From contig NZ_JAXEXL010000002.1 of assembly GCF_034113385.1 (NCBI RefSeq), forward strand, positions 69,557-133,556: a stretch of DNA of 64,000 bases, written 5' to 3'. The notes below the pieces were generated by a model. The model made no database searches. It was not told the origin of the DNA and saw nothing but the letters and a program-made list of their open reading frames with translations. Made by a program: the position numbers and the translations under genes. This document shows, in pieces, positions 1 to 8,809 of the stretch (position 1 is the stretch's first letter; each line of letters begins with the position of its first letter). This DNA comes from Atopobium sp034113385. GTDB taxonomy: Bacteria; Actinomycetota; Coriobacteriia; Coriobacteriales; Atopobiaceae.

Positions 1-2
1 CT

Positions 3-1712
3 AATGGTGATGACGCTCAGGCAGCATTTACTGCTTGTAATGGCGTAACACCTGGTACGGTGGTTGAGGTTATCAAGCGCGAACGTAAGTCTAATCCGCC
101 TGCTCCCTTTAACACAACGTCTTTGCAAGCCGCAGCTGCAGCAGAAGGTATTTCTCCTGCACGTACCATGCGCTTAGCAGAGTCTTTATACATGGACGGT
201 CTTATCAGCTATCCACGCGTAGATAATACCGTCTATCCGTCTTCGCTTGATTTGCGTGGTGTGGTTTTGGCACTTAAAAGCGTGCCAGCGTATGCGGATG
301 CTTGTGACAGTATTTTGTCTGCTCCAAAGCTTCATCCAACGCGCGGCAAACAAGAAACTACTGACCATCCGCCCATTTATCCGACGGCTGCTGCAAATCC
401 AGATGATTTACAGCCAGCAGAATGGAAGTTATACAACCTGATTGCCCGCCGCTTCTTGGCAACACTTATGGAACCTGCCGTTATTGAGGGTACCAAGTTC
501 AAAATCACCATTGCAAATGAGCTGTTCCAGGCTTCTGGTGATGTGCTTAAGGTTGCTGGCTATCGTGGCGTATATCCCTTTGGCCTCAAAAAAGACGAGC
601 AACTCCCTGCGCTCGAGAAGGGCGATGAGGTGAGCATTAAAAAGGTTGAGCTTGCTCAAAAGCAAACTGAGCCACCTGCACGTTATAGTCAGGGCAAACT
701 CATTCAAGAGATGGAGCGCTTGGGTCTGGGCACTAAGTCTACACGCGCCTCTATGATTGAACGTCTGTATGCAGTTAAGTATCTTAAAAATGACCCGGTA
801 GAGCCCAGCCAACTTGGTATAGCTATCATTGATGCGTTGCAAACATACGCGCCTCACATTACGTCTCCTCAGATGACAAGCCAGCTTGAGCAGGATATGA
901 CCAAGGTTGCTGAGGGTGGTGACACTCAAAGTAGCGTGGTGAGCCATTCGCGCGCACTTCTCGCAGAAATGATGGAAGGCCTAATTGAGCATACTGAAGA
1001 TTTGGGAGCGTCTATTTCGGATGCCGTAATGGCAGATGCTCGTGTGGGAACATGTCCTCAGTGCGGTAAGGACTTAGTGCTTAAGTCTTCTGCAAAGACG
1101 CGTGGTAGCTTTATTGGGTGTATGGGCTGGCCTGACTGTGATGTAACATTCCCTGTTCCTTCCAATGTGCGTATTGACGCTTTGGAAGGGTCCGCAGCTG
1201 TTTGCCCTGAGTGCGGAGCTCCGCGTATTAAGTGTCGCCCCTTTAGAGGTAAGGCATTTGAGGTGTGCGTAAATCCTGCATGCCCTACTAATCAAGAGCC
1301 TGACGTTGTGGTGGGCACCTGCCATGTGTGTGCCGAGCAGGGTCGTACAGGAGAGCTTATTGCTCACAAGTCCGAGAAGACCGGCAAACGTTTTATTCGT
1401 TGTACCAACTATGAAGACTGTGGAACGAGCTATCCATTGCCTGCTCGTGGTGAGCTACATGCTACTTCAGACCGTTGCCCTGATTGTGGCGCTCCCATGG
1501 TAGAGGTGCAAACAGCTCGTGGCCCTTGGAAGTTATGCCCCAATCCTGAGTGTCCTTCTAAAGAGAAGAGCGCGCGTCGTAGTGTAAAACCTGTATCTAA
1601 GAAGACAGCTCCTAAAAAAACAACTACCAAGAAGACCGCTTCTAAAAAGACAAAAGCTCAGAAGACAGCCGCCAAAAAGGTGTCTGCAACTACGGTAAAG
1701 AAGTCCTCATAA
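3..1712 (+). CDS. topA: DNA topoisomerase I, C-terminal part (5' end outside window)
   Basis: Type IA topoisomerase, which relaxes negatively supercoiled DNA by transient single-strand cleavage. The frame is open from base 3, so the N-terminal TOPRIM domain lies upstream of the window. The visible part has the active-site tyrosine region (GLISYPRVDNTVYP), the rest of the gate domain, then three C-terminal four-cysteine zinc-ribbon repeats (CPQCGKDL, CPECGAP, CHVCAEQG and a fourth partner CPDCGAP). It ends in a tail of about 45 residues made mostly of Lys, Ala and Thr. Such basic tails are common in actinobacterial TopA and help DNA binding. The stop codon overlaps the start of tmk (TAATG), so the two are translationally coupled. 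Identity is very secure; only completeness is lacking. Confidence 0.97.
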   Translation, partial: NGDDAQAAFTACNGVTPGTVVEVIKRERKSNPPAPFNTTSLQAAAAAEGISPARTMRLAESLYMDGLISYPRVDNTVYPSSLDLRGVVLALKSVPAYADACDSILSAPKLHPTRGKQETTDHPPIYPTAAANPDDLQPAEWKLYNLIARRFLATLMEPAVIEGTKFKITIANELFQASGDVLKVAGYRGVYPFGLKKDEQLPALEKGDEVSIKKVELAQKQTEPPARYSQGKLIQEMERLGLGTKSTRASMIERLYAVKYLKNDPVEPSQLGIAIIDALQTYAPHITSPQMTSQLEQDMTKVAEGGDTQSSVVSHSRALLAEMMEGLIEHTEDLGASISDAVMADARVGTCPQCGKDLVLKSSAKTRGSFIGCMGWPDCDVTFPVPSNVRIDALEGSAAVCPECGAPRIKCRPFRGKAFEVCVNPACPTNQEPDVVVGTCHVCAEQGRTGELIAHKSEKTGKRFIRCTNYEDCGTSYPLPARGELHATSDRCPDCGAPMVEVQTARGPWKLCPNPECPSKEKSARRSVKPVSKKTAPKKTTTKKTASKKTKAQKTAAKKVSATTVKKSS

Positions 1713-2341
1713 TGGCAGGCGTATTTATTACCTTTGAAGGCATTGATGGCTGCGGTAAAACAACGCAAGTTCAGCGTGTGTATGACACGCTTCTGTCTGC
1801 TGGTATGGATGTGATTCGTCTTAGAGAACCTGGTGGTACCAGGATTTCTGAGGCCATTCGTGCGGTGTTATTAGATAAAGATAATGCTGAGATGTGCGAT
1901 GAGTGTGAACTACTTCTGTATGAAGCATCCCGCGCTCAAATGGTTAAACAGGTAGTTGAACCAGCGCTCGCTGCTGGCACAATCGTGTTATGTGATCGGT
2001 TTTATGACTCTACCTTTGCGTATCAGGCGGGAGGACGCGGCATTAATGCTCAGCGTGTACAGGCAGCAAATAAGCTCGGCAGCTGTGGCGTTGATCCTAC
2101 AAGAACGCTCATTTTAGATATAGATCCTCGTGAGGGTTTTGCACGTGCTACAAAAGGTGGTGCAGACCGTCTAGAGGCAGAAGGCCTCATGTTTCAAACG
2201 GCTGTTCGTAAGGGTTATTTAACAGTTGCTCAAGAAAATCCCCAGCGCGCACAATTGGTTAATGCATCCGGTAGTCCAGATGAGGTTTACCAGCGGATTT
2301 GCGATGCCTTGAGTGATCTTATTCCACAGCTAGGTGCTTAA
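1712..2341 (+). CDS. tmk: thymidylate kinase
   Basis: Phosphorylates dTMP to dTDP using ATP, in dTTP synthesis. The 209-residue length is normal. The N-terminus has the P-loop FEGIDGCGKTTQ. The DR(F/Y) segment DRFYDSTFAYQ and the following GGRG are typical of the family, as is the dTMP-binding REPGGT motif near residue 40. It starts inside the topA stop codon and ends 8 bases after the longest possible holB start. It is the second gene of the topA-tmk-holB-ricT run, the common bacterial tmk-holB pairing. Confidence 0.97.
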   Translation: MAGVFITFEGIDGCGKTTQVQRVYDTLLSAGMDVIRLREPGGTRISEAIRAVLLDKDNAEMCDECELLLYEASRAQMVKQVVEPALAAGTIVLCDRFYDSTFAYQAGGRGINAQRVQAANKLGSCGVDPTRTLILDIDPREGFARATKGGADRLEAEGLMFQTAVRKGYLTVAQENPQRAQLVNASGSPDEVYQRICDALSDLIPQLGA

Positions 2342-3500
2342 CGTGACGCAAAACACACAACATATTCAGGAGATTCCTGCGCTTAATCAGATTGTGGCTC
2401 AACCGCGAGTTAAGCGTTTTTTGACGTCTGCTCTTTTGGGCGGGCATATTTCTCATGCGTATTTATTTGTGGGAACTCCTGGTGCAGGTAAAACACTTGC
2501 AGCGCAAGCATTGGCTCAAAGTTTGGTATGCCCCAAAGGGGGCGATGCACGTTGTGATGATTGCATCCGAGTGGCTCATCATACACATCCAGATGTGCAT
2601 TGGTATACCCCAGCAGGCGTTTCTGATTATCTAGCAGGACAAGTTCGTGAACTGATAGATGATGTACAACTTACACCAGTGCGCGCAAAAACAAAGGTAT
2701 ACATCATTCAACGTGCCGATATGCTGCGTGGTACAAGTGCAAATGCTCTTCTCAAGACCATTGAAGAGCCTCCAGCAGGCGTTGTGTTTATTCTTATTGC
2801 ACGTACGCTCGATAACGTGCTGCCTACTATTGTTTCTCGCTGTCAGGTGGTGCCTTTTAGCGTGCTTTCTCCACAAACAAAAGTTCGTGCGGTAGAGCTG
2901 GCAACAGGAGTGGGAGATTATCGCGCACAGATTGCACTTGCTGTTACTGGTACGCCTCAGCAGGCAGAGCAGTATGTGTTATCTGCTGCGCGCCAAGAAA
3001 TTCGTGCACAGGTCATACGTGCTTTTAGTGAATTAGCCCATGCTGACTCGTGGGATATTGTGCAGTCAGCACGGCGAATTGCTTATGCCATTACACCGTC
3101 TAAAAAGAGTAAAAAGAAGGTAGAAGAGGCTGAACTGAGTGAGGAAGAGCAAAAAGAAGCAGCTATTGTGGAACAGTATCTTTCTAAAAAAGCTCAGAAT
3201 GAACTGGAAGCTATAAAAAAGCGTGAAGCAACCTCACGAGACCGTTCAGGTATGATAGAGGCTCTAGCTGCGGCAAAGTCTCTTTTGCGTGACGTGCTTA
3301 TGTACTGCGAGCATGTGGACGTAGCACCTGTTAATGCGGACCATATTGATGCCATTCAACGCATGGGTGCAGCCACCACTACTGCAGGAGTAATCCGCGC
3401 GCTCGAGGCCGTTGATGTAGCAATTGCTGACGTCAATCACAATGTAACACCTCAGTTGGCTTTGGAAGTCATGCTGTTATCTGCCAAGGAGGCACTGTAA
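2334..3500 (+). CDS. holB: DNA polymerase III delta-prime subunit
   Basis: Clamp-loader subunit that helps load the beta sliding clamp at replication forks. Residues about 20-190 form an AAA+ domain with P-loop GTPGAGKT, a zinc-binding cysteine cluster (CPKGGDARCDDC), the sensor region KTIEEPP and the SRC arginine-finger motif (SRCQVVPF). The 388-residue length is a little long because of a Lys/Glu-rich linker at about residues 255-300. The start is ambiguous: GTG 2334 overlaps tmk by 8 bases, while GTG 2343 lies just after the tmk stop. The stop overlaps the ricT start (TAATG). Identification is by motif and by position next to tmk. Confidence 0.93.
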   Translation: MLNVTQNTQHIQEIPALNQIVAQPRVKRFLTSALLGGHISHAYLFVGTPGAGKTLAAQALAQSLVCPKGGDARCDDCIRVAHHTHPDVHWYTPAGVSDYLAGQVRELIDDVQLTPVRAKTKVYIIQRADMLRGTSANALLKTIEEPPAGVVFILIARTLDNVLPTIVSRCQVVPFSVLSPQTKVRAVELATGVGDYRAQIALAVTGTPQQAEQYVLSAARQEIRAQVIRAFSELAHADSWDIVQSARRIAYAITPSKKSKKKVEEAELSEEEQKEAAIVEQYLSKKAQNELEAIKKREATSRDRSGMIEALAAAKSLLRDVLMYCEHVDVAPVNADHIDAIQRMGAATTTAGVIRALEAVDVAIADVNHNVTPQLALEVMLLSAKEAL

Positions 3501-4969
3501 TGCCCACCGTTTTGCCGGTGAAGTTTCCCTATATTGTCCATGAACTGTGGTTTGACCCAGGTACAACAGGTGCTTGCGTTGGCGATCACGTCATTGTAAC
3601 CACTGAGCGCGGCACCGAAATTGGTCTTGCTTTACGCAATCCCTTTAACGTTCCTGAAGAAGAGCTTGGCGAGACAATCGGCGAAGCTGAACTTAGTTCT
3701 GTTGTTCGTATTGCCACAGAAGAAGATTTAGCTCGTGCGGATGAACTGGCTGGTAAAGGTGAAGAGGCTCTGCCTGTGTTTCACCGTTTGGCTAAGGCGT
3801 CCGGCTTGGAAATTAAGCCTGTTGGTGTGGAATACCTCTTTGATGGGCAAAAGGCAGTGTGTTATTTTGCTGCTGAAGAGCGCGTAGACTTCCGCCAGCT
3901 TGTGCGTGACTTGTCGCATGAGTTGCATGAGCGTATTGATATGCGCCAAATTGGTGTGCGTGAAGAAGCTGCTATTGTTGGTGGCTATGCGCACTGTGGT
4001 CAGGAACTGTGCTGTCGTAGGTTTGGTCGCGAGTTTGAACCTGTGTCCATTCGTATGGCAAAGGAGCAGGATCTTCCCCTTAACTCCAGTAAAATATCTG
4101 GTGCATGTGGCAGGCTTATGTGCTGCTTGCGCTATGAGTTTGAGGCATATCGTGATTTTAAGTCCCGCGCACCTAAGCGCAACGCTGTTATTGATACTCC
4201 TTTGGGTAAGGCAAAAATCATTGAGTACAACACGCCTAAAGAGGAGTTGTGCTTGCGCTTAGAAAGCGGCAAGCAAATTCGCGTGCCTTTGGCAGAGATG
4301 GATGCTTCTAAAGCTGCGTGCGAGAAATCTCAGGAGCTTGGTTGTGCGTGTCGTCCCGATACGGTTTTGCGCTCCACCTTGGACAAACTCAGCTCACCTG
4401 AAATTCAAATGGCACTTGCTGAGCTTGATCGCAAAAACGGCTTGCTTCCAGAAGAAGAAACAGACGAGCAGGATATTTTTGTAGAGCACGTAAAGCAGTC
4501 ACCTCGTGAGCGTCACAATGCACAGAGTCCCACTGGTTCTTCTACAAAGACTCGTCGTGAGCGCCGTAAAACTACGGTACCCGAGCAACAGGGTGCCACT
4601 AAGGCCACTCAGAACAAGATGCCTAACAAGCGCCGCCATCATCGAGTTGTTCTGCCTGCTCAAGCTGCGGATGTTACAGCTACAGCAGCAAAGACTGTAG
4701 CGCATCCGGCCTCTAAGCCAGCACATACTCATAAGGTACGTCGTGTCCGTCGTCCTGGCGATAAAGGCGGCTCTGTTGGAGCGCCATGGTCTGAGCGTGC
4801 AGAGAACACCAATCGTCCTGGACGTTCTTCTCGCTCACAACGGGCAGCTAAACAGGTACGTAAGCCTGAAGGTGCCCCACAAGCCTCTGGGGCAGAGAAT
4901 GCTGCTGCTCCTAAGGCGCGCCGTAGGCGTAAGCGTCCTTCTGGTGAAGGCTCCAAGTCGAGCGAGTAA
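3500..4969 (+). CDS. ricT: PSP1-domain protein, RicT (YaaT) family
   Basis: Homologue of Bacillus subtilis RicT/YaaT. In that species the family forms a complex with RicA and RicF that carries iron-sulfur clusters and affects RNA maturation and development. The PSP1 domain covers roughly residues 50-260. It contains the characteristic cysteine-rich core (HCGQELCCRRFG and CGRLMCCLRYEFE). After about residue 310 comes a long basic, low-complexity tail rich in Arg, Lys, Ser and Ala, which makes the protein (489 aa) much longer than the roughly 275-residue B. subtilis protein. Being directly downstream of holB is the conserved context of this family. The function of the tail is unknown; RNA binding is possible but is inference. 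Confidence 0.9.
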   Translation: MPTVLPVKFPYIVHELWFDPGTTGACVGDHVIVTTERGTEIGLALRNPFNVPEEELGETIGEAELSSVVRIATEEDLARADELAGKGEEALPVFHRLAKASGLEIKPVGVEYLFDGQKAVCYFAAEERVDFRQLVRDLSHELHERIDMRQIGVREEAAIVGGYAHCGQELCCRRFGREFEPVSIRMAKEQDLPLNSSKISGACGRLMCCLRYEFEAYRDFKSRAPKRNAVIDTPLGKAKIIEYNTPKEELCLRLESGKQIRVPLAEMDASKAACEKSQELGCACRPDTVLRSTLDKLSSPEIQMALAELDRKNGLLPEEETDEQDIFVEHVKQSPRERHNAQSPTGSSTKTRRERRKTTVPEQQGATKATQNKMPNKRRHHRVVLPAQAADVTATAAKTVAHPASKPAHTHKVRRVRRPGDKGGSVGAPWSERAENTNRPGRSSRSQRAAKQVRKPEGAPQASGAENAAAPKARRRRKRPSGEGSKSSE

Positions 4970-4980
4970 CAAAAACTAGC

Positions 4981-5008
4981 CACAAAACAAAGACCTGATT
5001 ACAGGCCT
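4981..5008 (-). terminator. rho-independent terminator of dtd
   Basis: AGACCTG-atta-CAGGCCT forms a hairpin at 4991-5008. Read on the minus strand it is followed by TTGTTTTG, giving a U-rich tract just after dtd. It sits between convergent ricT and dtd and overlaps the dtd stop codon. Confidence 0.6.
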
Positions 5009-5451
5009 AGTTCTGTGCTGTCGAGCCAGATGGTAACGGGGCCATCGTTTACCAATTCAACCTGCATATCTGCGCCAAATATGCCACGGCCAACGTGGGC
5101 TATGTCTTGCGCTGCACATTCGCAGAACTTCTCGTAGAGCTCATTGCCGAGCTGAGGTCCAGCAGCTTCTACAAAAGAAGGACGTTTGCCACGACGGGCG
5201 TTTGCATAGAGGGTAAACTGGCTCACTACCAGGACCTCTCCGTTAATATCGGCAAGCGAAAGGTTCATTTTGCCAACAGCATCATTAAAGACGCGAAGGC
5301 CATATATCTTGTTCCACATGGCTTGGGCAGTTTGTTGCGTGTCTTGAGGGCCAACGCCCAACAGGATAAGGAAACCTTGTTTGCATGAGCCAACAAGGTT
5401 GTTAGTAACACGAACGGATGCGTGAGTTACACGTTGCAAACATGCTCGCAT
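4999..5451 (-). CDS. dtd: D-aminoacyl-tRNA deacylase
   Basis: Hydrolyses D-amino acids mischarged onto tRNA, and also glycine on tRNA-Ala. The 150-residue length and both signature motifs fit: SQFTLYA (SQxTL) in the middle and NDGPVTIWLD (NxGPxT) at the C-terminus, which form the cross-subunit active site of the dimer. The start MRACLQRVTHASV is the standard Dtd N-terminus. It is transcribed convergently to ricT and lies 37 bases downstream of the next minus-strand gene. Confidence 0.96.
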   Translation of the reverse strand: MRACLQRVTHASVRVTNNLVGSCKQGFLILLGVGPQDTQQTAQAMWNKIYGLRVFNDAVGKMNLSLADINGEVLVVSQFTLYANARRGKRPSFVEAAGPQLGNELYEKFCECAAQDIAHVGRGIFGADMQVELVNDGPVTIWLDSTELGL

Positions 5452-5488
5452 GATGGTTCCTTACTTTATCGTACCGTGAGCGTGAGCA

Positions 5489-5959
5489 CTAGTCATCATG
5501 GTTTTGCTTGGCAGACCAGCGTGTTGGTGTAATTTTTACGAATTGAACGGCGCGAATATAGCTATCAATAACCTCGTCCAACCTTTGCATTTCCCATTCA
5601 GGGGCAATCTTGCGACTCATCCATGCAAGACGCTCGCGCAAGGTTGGTTCGTCAGTTATAAATTCAGCAGTGCCAAATACCATAGCGCTTTCATACCAGG
5701 TGGTGTATTTCTCTTCAGGAATCTCTACGTTTTTGACGGCTACATAGCAGACGTTGGGGTTAATGGCCAATGCCTTGGCACGTGTGCCACCGCGGCGACA
5801 GTGGAACCATAAACTGTGGTCGTCATCATCTAACACGGCATTAACAGGAGTGGCATACGGTGTTCCATCAGGCAAAATAAGAGACAATGTGCCCCACTTA
5901 CACTCAGGAAGAATGCGCCATGCATCATCGTCGGGAAGTCTCCTTTTGGGTACAGACAT
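5489..5959 (-). CDS. pyridoxamine 5'-phosphate oxidase-fold flavoprotein (NimA-like)
   Basis: A small split-barrel flavin-binding protein of 156 aa. The arrangement CKWGTLSLI, then DGTPYATPVNAV, then SLWFHCRRGGTRAKAL and NPNVCYVAV matches the PPOX family branch that includes the nitroimidazole-resistance protein NimA. The histidine in WFHC is at the position of the flavin-linked histidine of Nim proteins (known from the family, not shown here). The ATG at 5959 has GGAG four bases upstream. The substrate is unknown; a flavin or F420-dependent reduction is plausible. A very strong palindrome lies about 50 bases upstream of its start. Confidence 0.8.
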   Translation of the reverse strand: MSVPKRRLPDDDAWRILPECKWGTLSLILPDGTPYATPVNAVLDDDDHSLWFHCRRGGTRAKALAINPNVCYVAVKNVEIPEEKYTTWYESAMVFGTAEFITDEPTLRERLAWMSRKIAPEWEMQRLDEVIDSYIRAVQFVKITPTRWSAKQNHDD

Positions 5960-6010
5960 GGGGTCTCCTTTGGTAAAACTTTGCTGATATGAGTGTGCTA
6001 TCTGACATGT

Positions 6011-6038
6011 GCTCGCCAGTTCGTACGAACTGGCGAGC
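6011..6038. repeat. 28-bp perfect palindrome
   Basis: A perfect palindrome whose 14-base left arm is GCTCGCCAGTTCGT, centred on GTAC. It lies between the stop of the M32 carboxypeptidase gene (6062) and the start of the PPOX gene (5959), both on the minus strand. There is no T-run on either side, so a simple rho-independent terminator is unlikely. It could be an operator, an RNA-processing hairpin or a recombination or methylation site. Confidence 0.75.
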
Positions 6039-6061
6039 GCGGTAACAGCTACAACAAAGAC

Positions 6062-7591
6062 TTATGCAAGTTTGTAAATCTTGCTGAATTTTTCTTCCAG
6101 GTATGTGGTGTAGAAGCTGGGATCAAAGTCTGCACCAACGGCACCATTGATGAGGTCAACAGGGTCTTTGCCACGACCATAGGTCCAAATGCGGCTGCCC
6201 AGCCAAGTGCCTATAGGAGCAAGGTTGCCAGAGGCAATAATAGAGTTAAGGTCCATGCCCTCTTCAATCATCTTTGCAGCAAACTGAGAGCCATAAGCGC
6301 TGCCTAAGGCATACGTGGGGAAGTAGCCAATAGATCCGTCAGACCAGTGCATATCCTGTAAAGCACCTACGGTATGGTTGGGAACATCAACGCCAAGGTA
6401 GTCCTTGTACTTTTGGGCCCACAAGCCAGGAATATCTGCTGCCTTTGCCTCGCCATTAAACAGCATTTGCTCCAGCTCATAGCGAATCAAAATATGCAAA
6501 GGATAGGTAAGCTCATCTGCTTCGGTACGAATGAGAGACGGCTCGGCGCGGTTCTCGGCTGCATAGAGCTCCTCGGCTGTAACGTCTGCCATTTGTTCGG
6601 GGAAATATTTTTTAAGCAAGTCAAGTAGGACGGGCGCAAAAGCTTCGCTGCGGCCAACTAGATTCTCGTAGAAACGAGACTGCGCCTCATGGATGCCCAT
6701 AGAGGTGCCACCCTTAAGACAGGTATAGTCATAAGCAGGGTTAACGCCTTGCTCATACAGGGCATGCCCACCCTCATGTAACATTGAGAAAATATTGGAT
6801 AGGACGTCATGTTCATATACGTGTGAAGCAACAAAGACATGGCGCGATGTTAATGAATCTGTGAAGGGATGCTCGGTATGGGCACATACCAACGCATCCA
6901 TATCCAAGCCTTCAATCTTGCAAAGCTCAATGCCCAAATCCCACTGTTTTTGAGTGTCAAAGCTGCCTTCTATGCAGGCTCGACTTGGTTGGTATCCCTG
7001 TTTTACGATGTCATTTACGAGAGGAACAACGGTTGCTTTAACGGCATCAAAGAAGCGGTTGTAAAACTCGCAAGACGTGCCAGGCTCAAACTCATCAAGC
7101 CATACCTCATAGGGGTTGCGAGAAGCGTCCTTAAACTCAGCGATTTGACGCATGTAACTTACAATCTGGTCTAAATAGGGAGCAAAGCTCTCCCAATCAC
7201 CCGCAGGCTTAGCCTTATGCCAAGCGTCGCCAGATTCTACACGCAGGCGGGTGTAATCACTTGCAAGCTGGGCAGGAATATCTGCTTCTCTGGAACGGTC
7301 ACGCGCCAACACACGCACCTCGGCAGAGCGGAACTCATCAAGCTCACCGTTTTTCTCGGCAGCTACCAAGCGTTCAAGGAGCTCTCCCGTTGCCTGAGAG
7401 CACAACAGTTCATGGTTTTCTTCGTCTAAAATTGCAAGTGCTTCACCGCGACCAGCAGCGCCCTTGACAGGGTCTGTTGTAGCTCCGCTAAAATAAATGC
7501 CACTTGCTGCATAATTGTGTGCAAACAAGTGCTTCTCTATGTGATCAAGCTCGGCAAGATCGGCTGTGAGGTGCTCGGTATTAGTTGCCAT
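6062..7591 (-). CDS. M32 family metallocarboxypeptidase (carboxypeptidase Taq type)
   Basis: Zinc-dependent carboxypeptidase that removes C-terminal residues from peptides in the cytoplasm. The 509-residue length is typical. The zinc-binding HEGGH motif is at residues 272-276, followed by the M32-specific GIHEAQSRFYEN segment with the third ligand region, and the conserved IRTEADELTYPLHI stretch. The ATG at 7591 has a clear AAGGAG six bases upstream. It stands alone, with no signal peptide. Its likely role is peptide catabolism. Confidence 0.95.
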   Translation of the reverse strand: MATNTEHLTADLAELDHIEKHLFAHNYAASGIYFSGATTDPVKGAAGRGEALAILDEENHELLCSQATGELLERLVAAEKNGELDEFRSAEVRVLARDRSREADIPAQLASDYTRLRVESGDAWHKAKPAGDWESFAPYLDQIVSYMRQIAEFKDASRNPYEVWLDEFEPGTSCEFYNRFFDAVKATVVPLVNDIVKQGYQPSRACIEGSFDTQKQWDLGIELCKIEGLDMDALVCAHTEHPFTDSLTSRHVFVASHVYEHDVLSNIFSMLHEGGHALYEQGVNPAYDYTCLKGGTSMGIHEAQSRFYENLVGRSEAFAPVLLDLLKKYFPEQMADVTAEELYAAENRAEPSLIRTEADELTYPLHILIRYELEQMLFNGEAKAADIPGLWAQKYKDYLGVDVPNHTVGALQDMHWSDGSIGYFPTYALGSAYGSQFAAKMIEEGMDLNSIIASGNLAPIGTWLGSRIWTYGRGKDPVDLINGAVGADFDPSFYTTYLEEKFSKIYKLA

Positions 7592-7666
7592 AGCGCTCCT
7601 TTTGCTCGGGAATTGTTATATAAACGTAAGTGTAACGTTTCGTAAACTTTATGGATGGGAGAGCCT

Positions 7667-8482
7667 GTGATTAAGCTCATTTTGTCGGACATTGATGGAA
7701 CAATTTTGCCATATGGACATAAACGTGTGTCAGATACTATGTTGGACGCCATTCATGAGGCATTGGATGCGGGCGTACGCTTTGGTCCGTGTACTGGTCG
7801 TGGCGTAGAGTGGTTGCCACCCTTGTTTTGCGATGATGCTGCTGCCTATGCCACAGCCATTGGTACAAACGGGCAGAGCGTTTATCTTGATGGGCAAGCC
7901 ATTGTAGAAACTCGTTTTACTCCAGAGCTGCTGCGTCCGCTCATAGACGAGCTTTCCGATATTCCTGGTACAGGTGTTGCAGTGTTTATGGATGGTGCAC
8001 CTCATATTTTGTGTGGTGATCCATCTTCCTTATTGGCATCGTATGCGGAATATGCAAAAACGGCAATTATCGAGAAAACCATTCCAGATACAAACAAGAT
8101 GACCAAGTGCAACGTGTTTCTCGATGGCGATATGAGCGCTACTGTTGAGCTGTGTGATCGTTTGAATGAGCGTGTCGCTGGCTTAGATTTTGATGTTCCC
8201 AGTCCTTCATTTCTTAATGTAATGCTTGAGGGGCGCAATAAGGCATCGGGCATAGATGCGCTTGCTGCTCATTTGGGCATTACCTTAGATGAGGTAGCGG
8301 TATTTGGTGACGGTGGCAATGATGTGCCCATGTTGGCGCACGTGCCCAATTCCGTTGCGGTAGCGGATGCCATGCCCGAAGCAATAGCTGCTGCACGCTG
8401 GCATACGGGCAGCGTAAATGATGATGCAGTTGCAGATGATATTCGTGCGATAGCTCGTGGTGAGTGGCCCTTTGTCCACTAG
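7667..8482 (+). CDS. HAD-superfamily hydrolase, Cof type
   Basis: A phosphatase of the haloacid dehalogenase superfamily, Cof (IIB cap) subfamily, acting on sugar phosphates or related small phosphorylated compounds. Motif I is SDIDGTILP at the N-terminus (nucleophile and acid/base Asp) and motif IV is FGDGGNDVPM near the C-terminus. The start chosen is GTG 7667, which has GGGAG five bases upstream. An in-frame ATG at 7655 has no ribosome binding site and would add four residues. It is followed immediately by the phe T-box leader and is not obviously part of that operon. Confidence 0.88.
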   Translation: MIKLILSDIDGTILPYGHKRVSDTMLDAIHEALDAGVRFGPCTGRGVEWLPPLFCDDAAAYATAIGTNGQSVYLDGQAIVETRFTPELLRPLIDELSDIPGTGVAVFMDGAPHILCGDPSSLLASYAEYAKTAIIEKTIPDTNKMTKCNVFLDGDMSATVELCDRLNERVAGLDFDVPSPSFLNVMLEGRNKASGIDALAAHLGITLDEVAVFGDGGNDVPMLAHVPNSVAVADAMPEAIAAARWHTGSVNDDAVADDIRAIARGEWPFVH

Positions 8483-8494
8483 TTTGTGCTAAGG

Positions 8495-8795
8495 TAAACC
8501 AAGGCTATGACGGAGAGGGTATATTCTCGCGGTATCTGTGGACAGAGAGGGCATCCAGCGGTGGTTGCTGGTTGAGAGATGCCTACGCGGGTAGAGAAGT
8601 GCGTTCACTCTATCAGCTGTGACCTTAACGGAAGTGCCGTGCTTCTACGCCGGGCTTCTTAGTAGGGAAACCGTACTCCTTACGAAACAAGGATACATAA
8701 GTGGGTCTGTGCGAGAGAAAACGCACAGGTCAATCAAGGTGGTACCGCGGTAACTTCCCGTCCTTGAGCATCATGCTCAGGGGCGGTTTTTATTG
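8495..8795 (+). ncRNA. T-box riboswitch controlling pheST
   Basis: A structured leader of about 300 bases before pheS. It contains the T-box sequence GGTGGTACCGCGG (8738-8750). This is followed by a terminator, CCGTCC-TTGAGCAT-c-ATGCTCA-GGGGCGG with a TTTTT tract (8758-8792). Upstream lies the Stem I AGAGAGGG element near 8550. A TTC (Phe) at 8604-8606, in the context GCGTTCACTC, sits where the specifier codon is expected, which fits the downstream gene. Uncharged tRNA-Phe would favour the antiterminator. The specifier assignment was made by eye. Confidence 0.9.
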
Positions 8796-8809
8796 GAAGG
8801 GGAAGGTAA

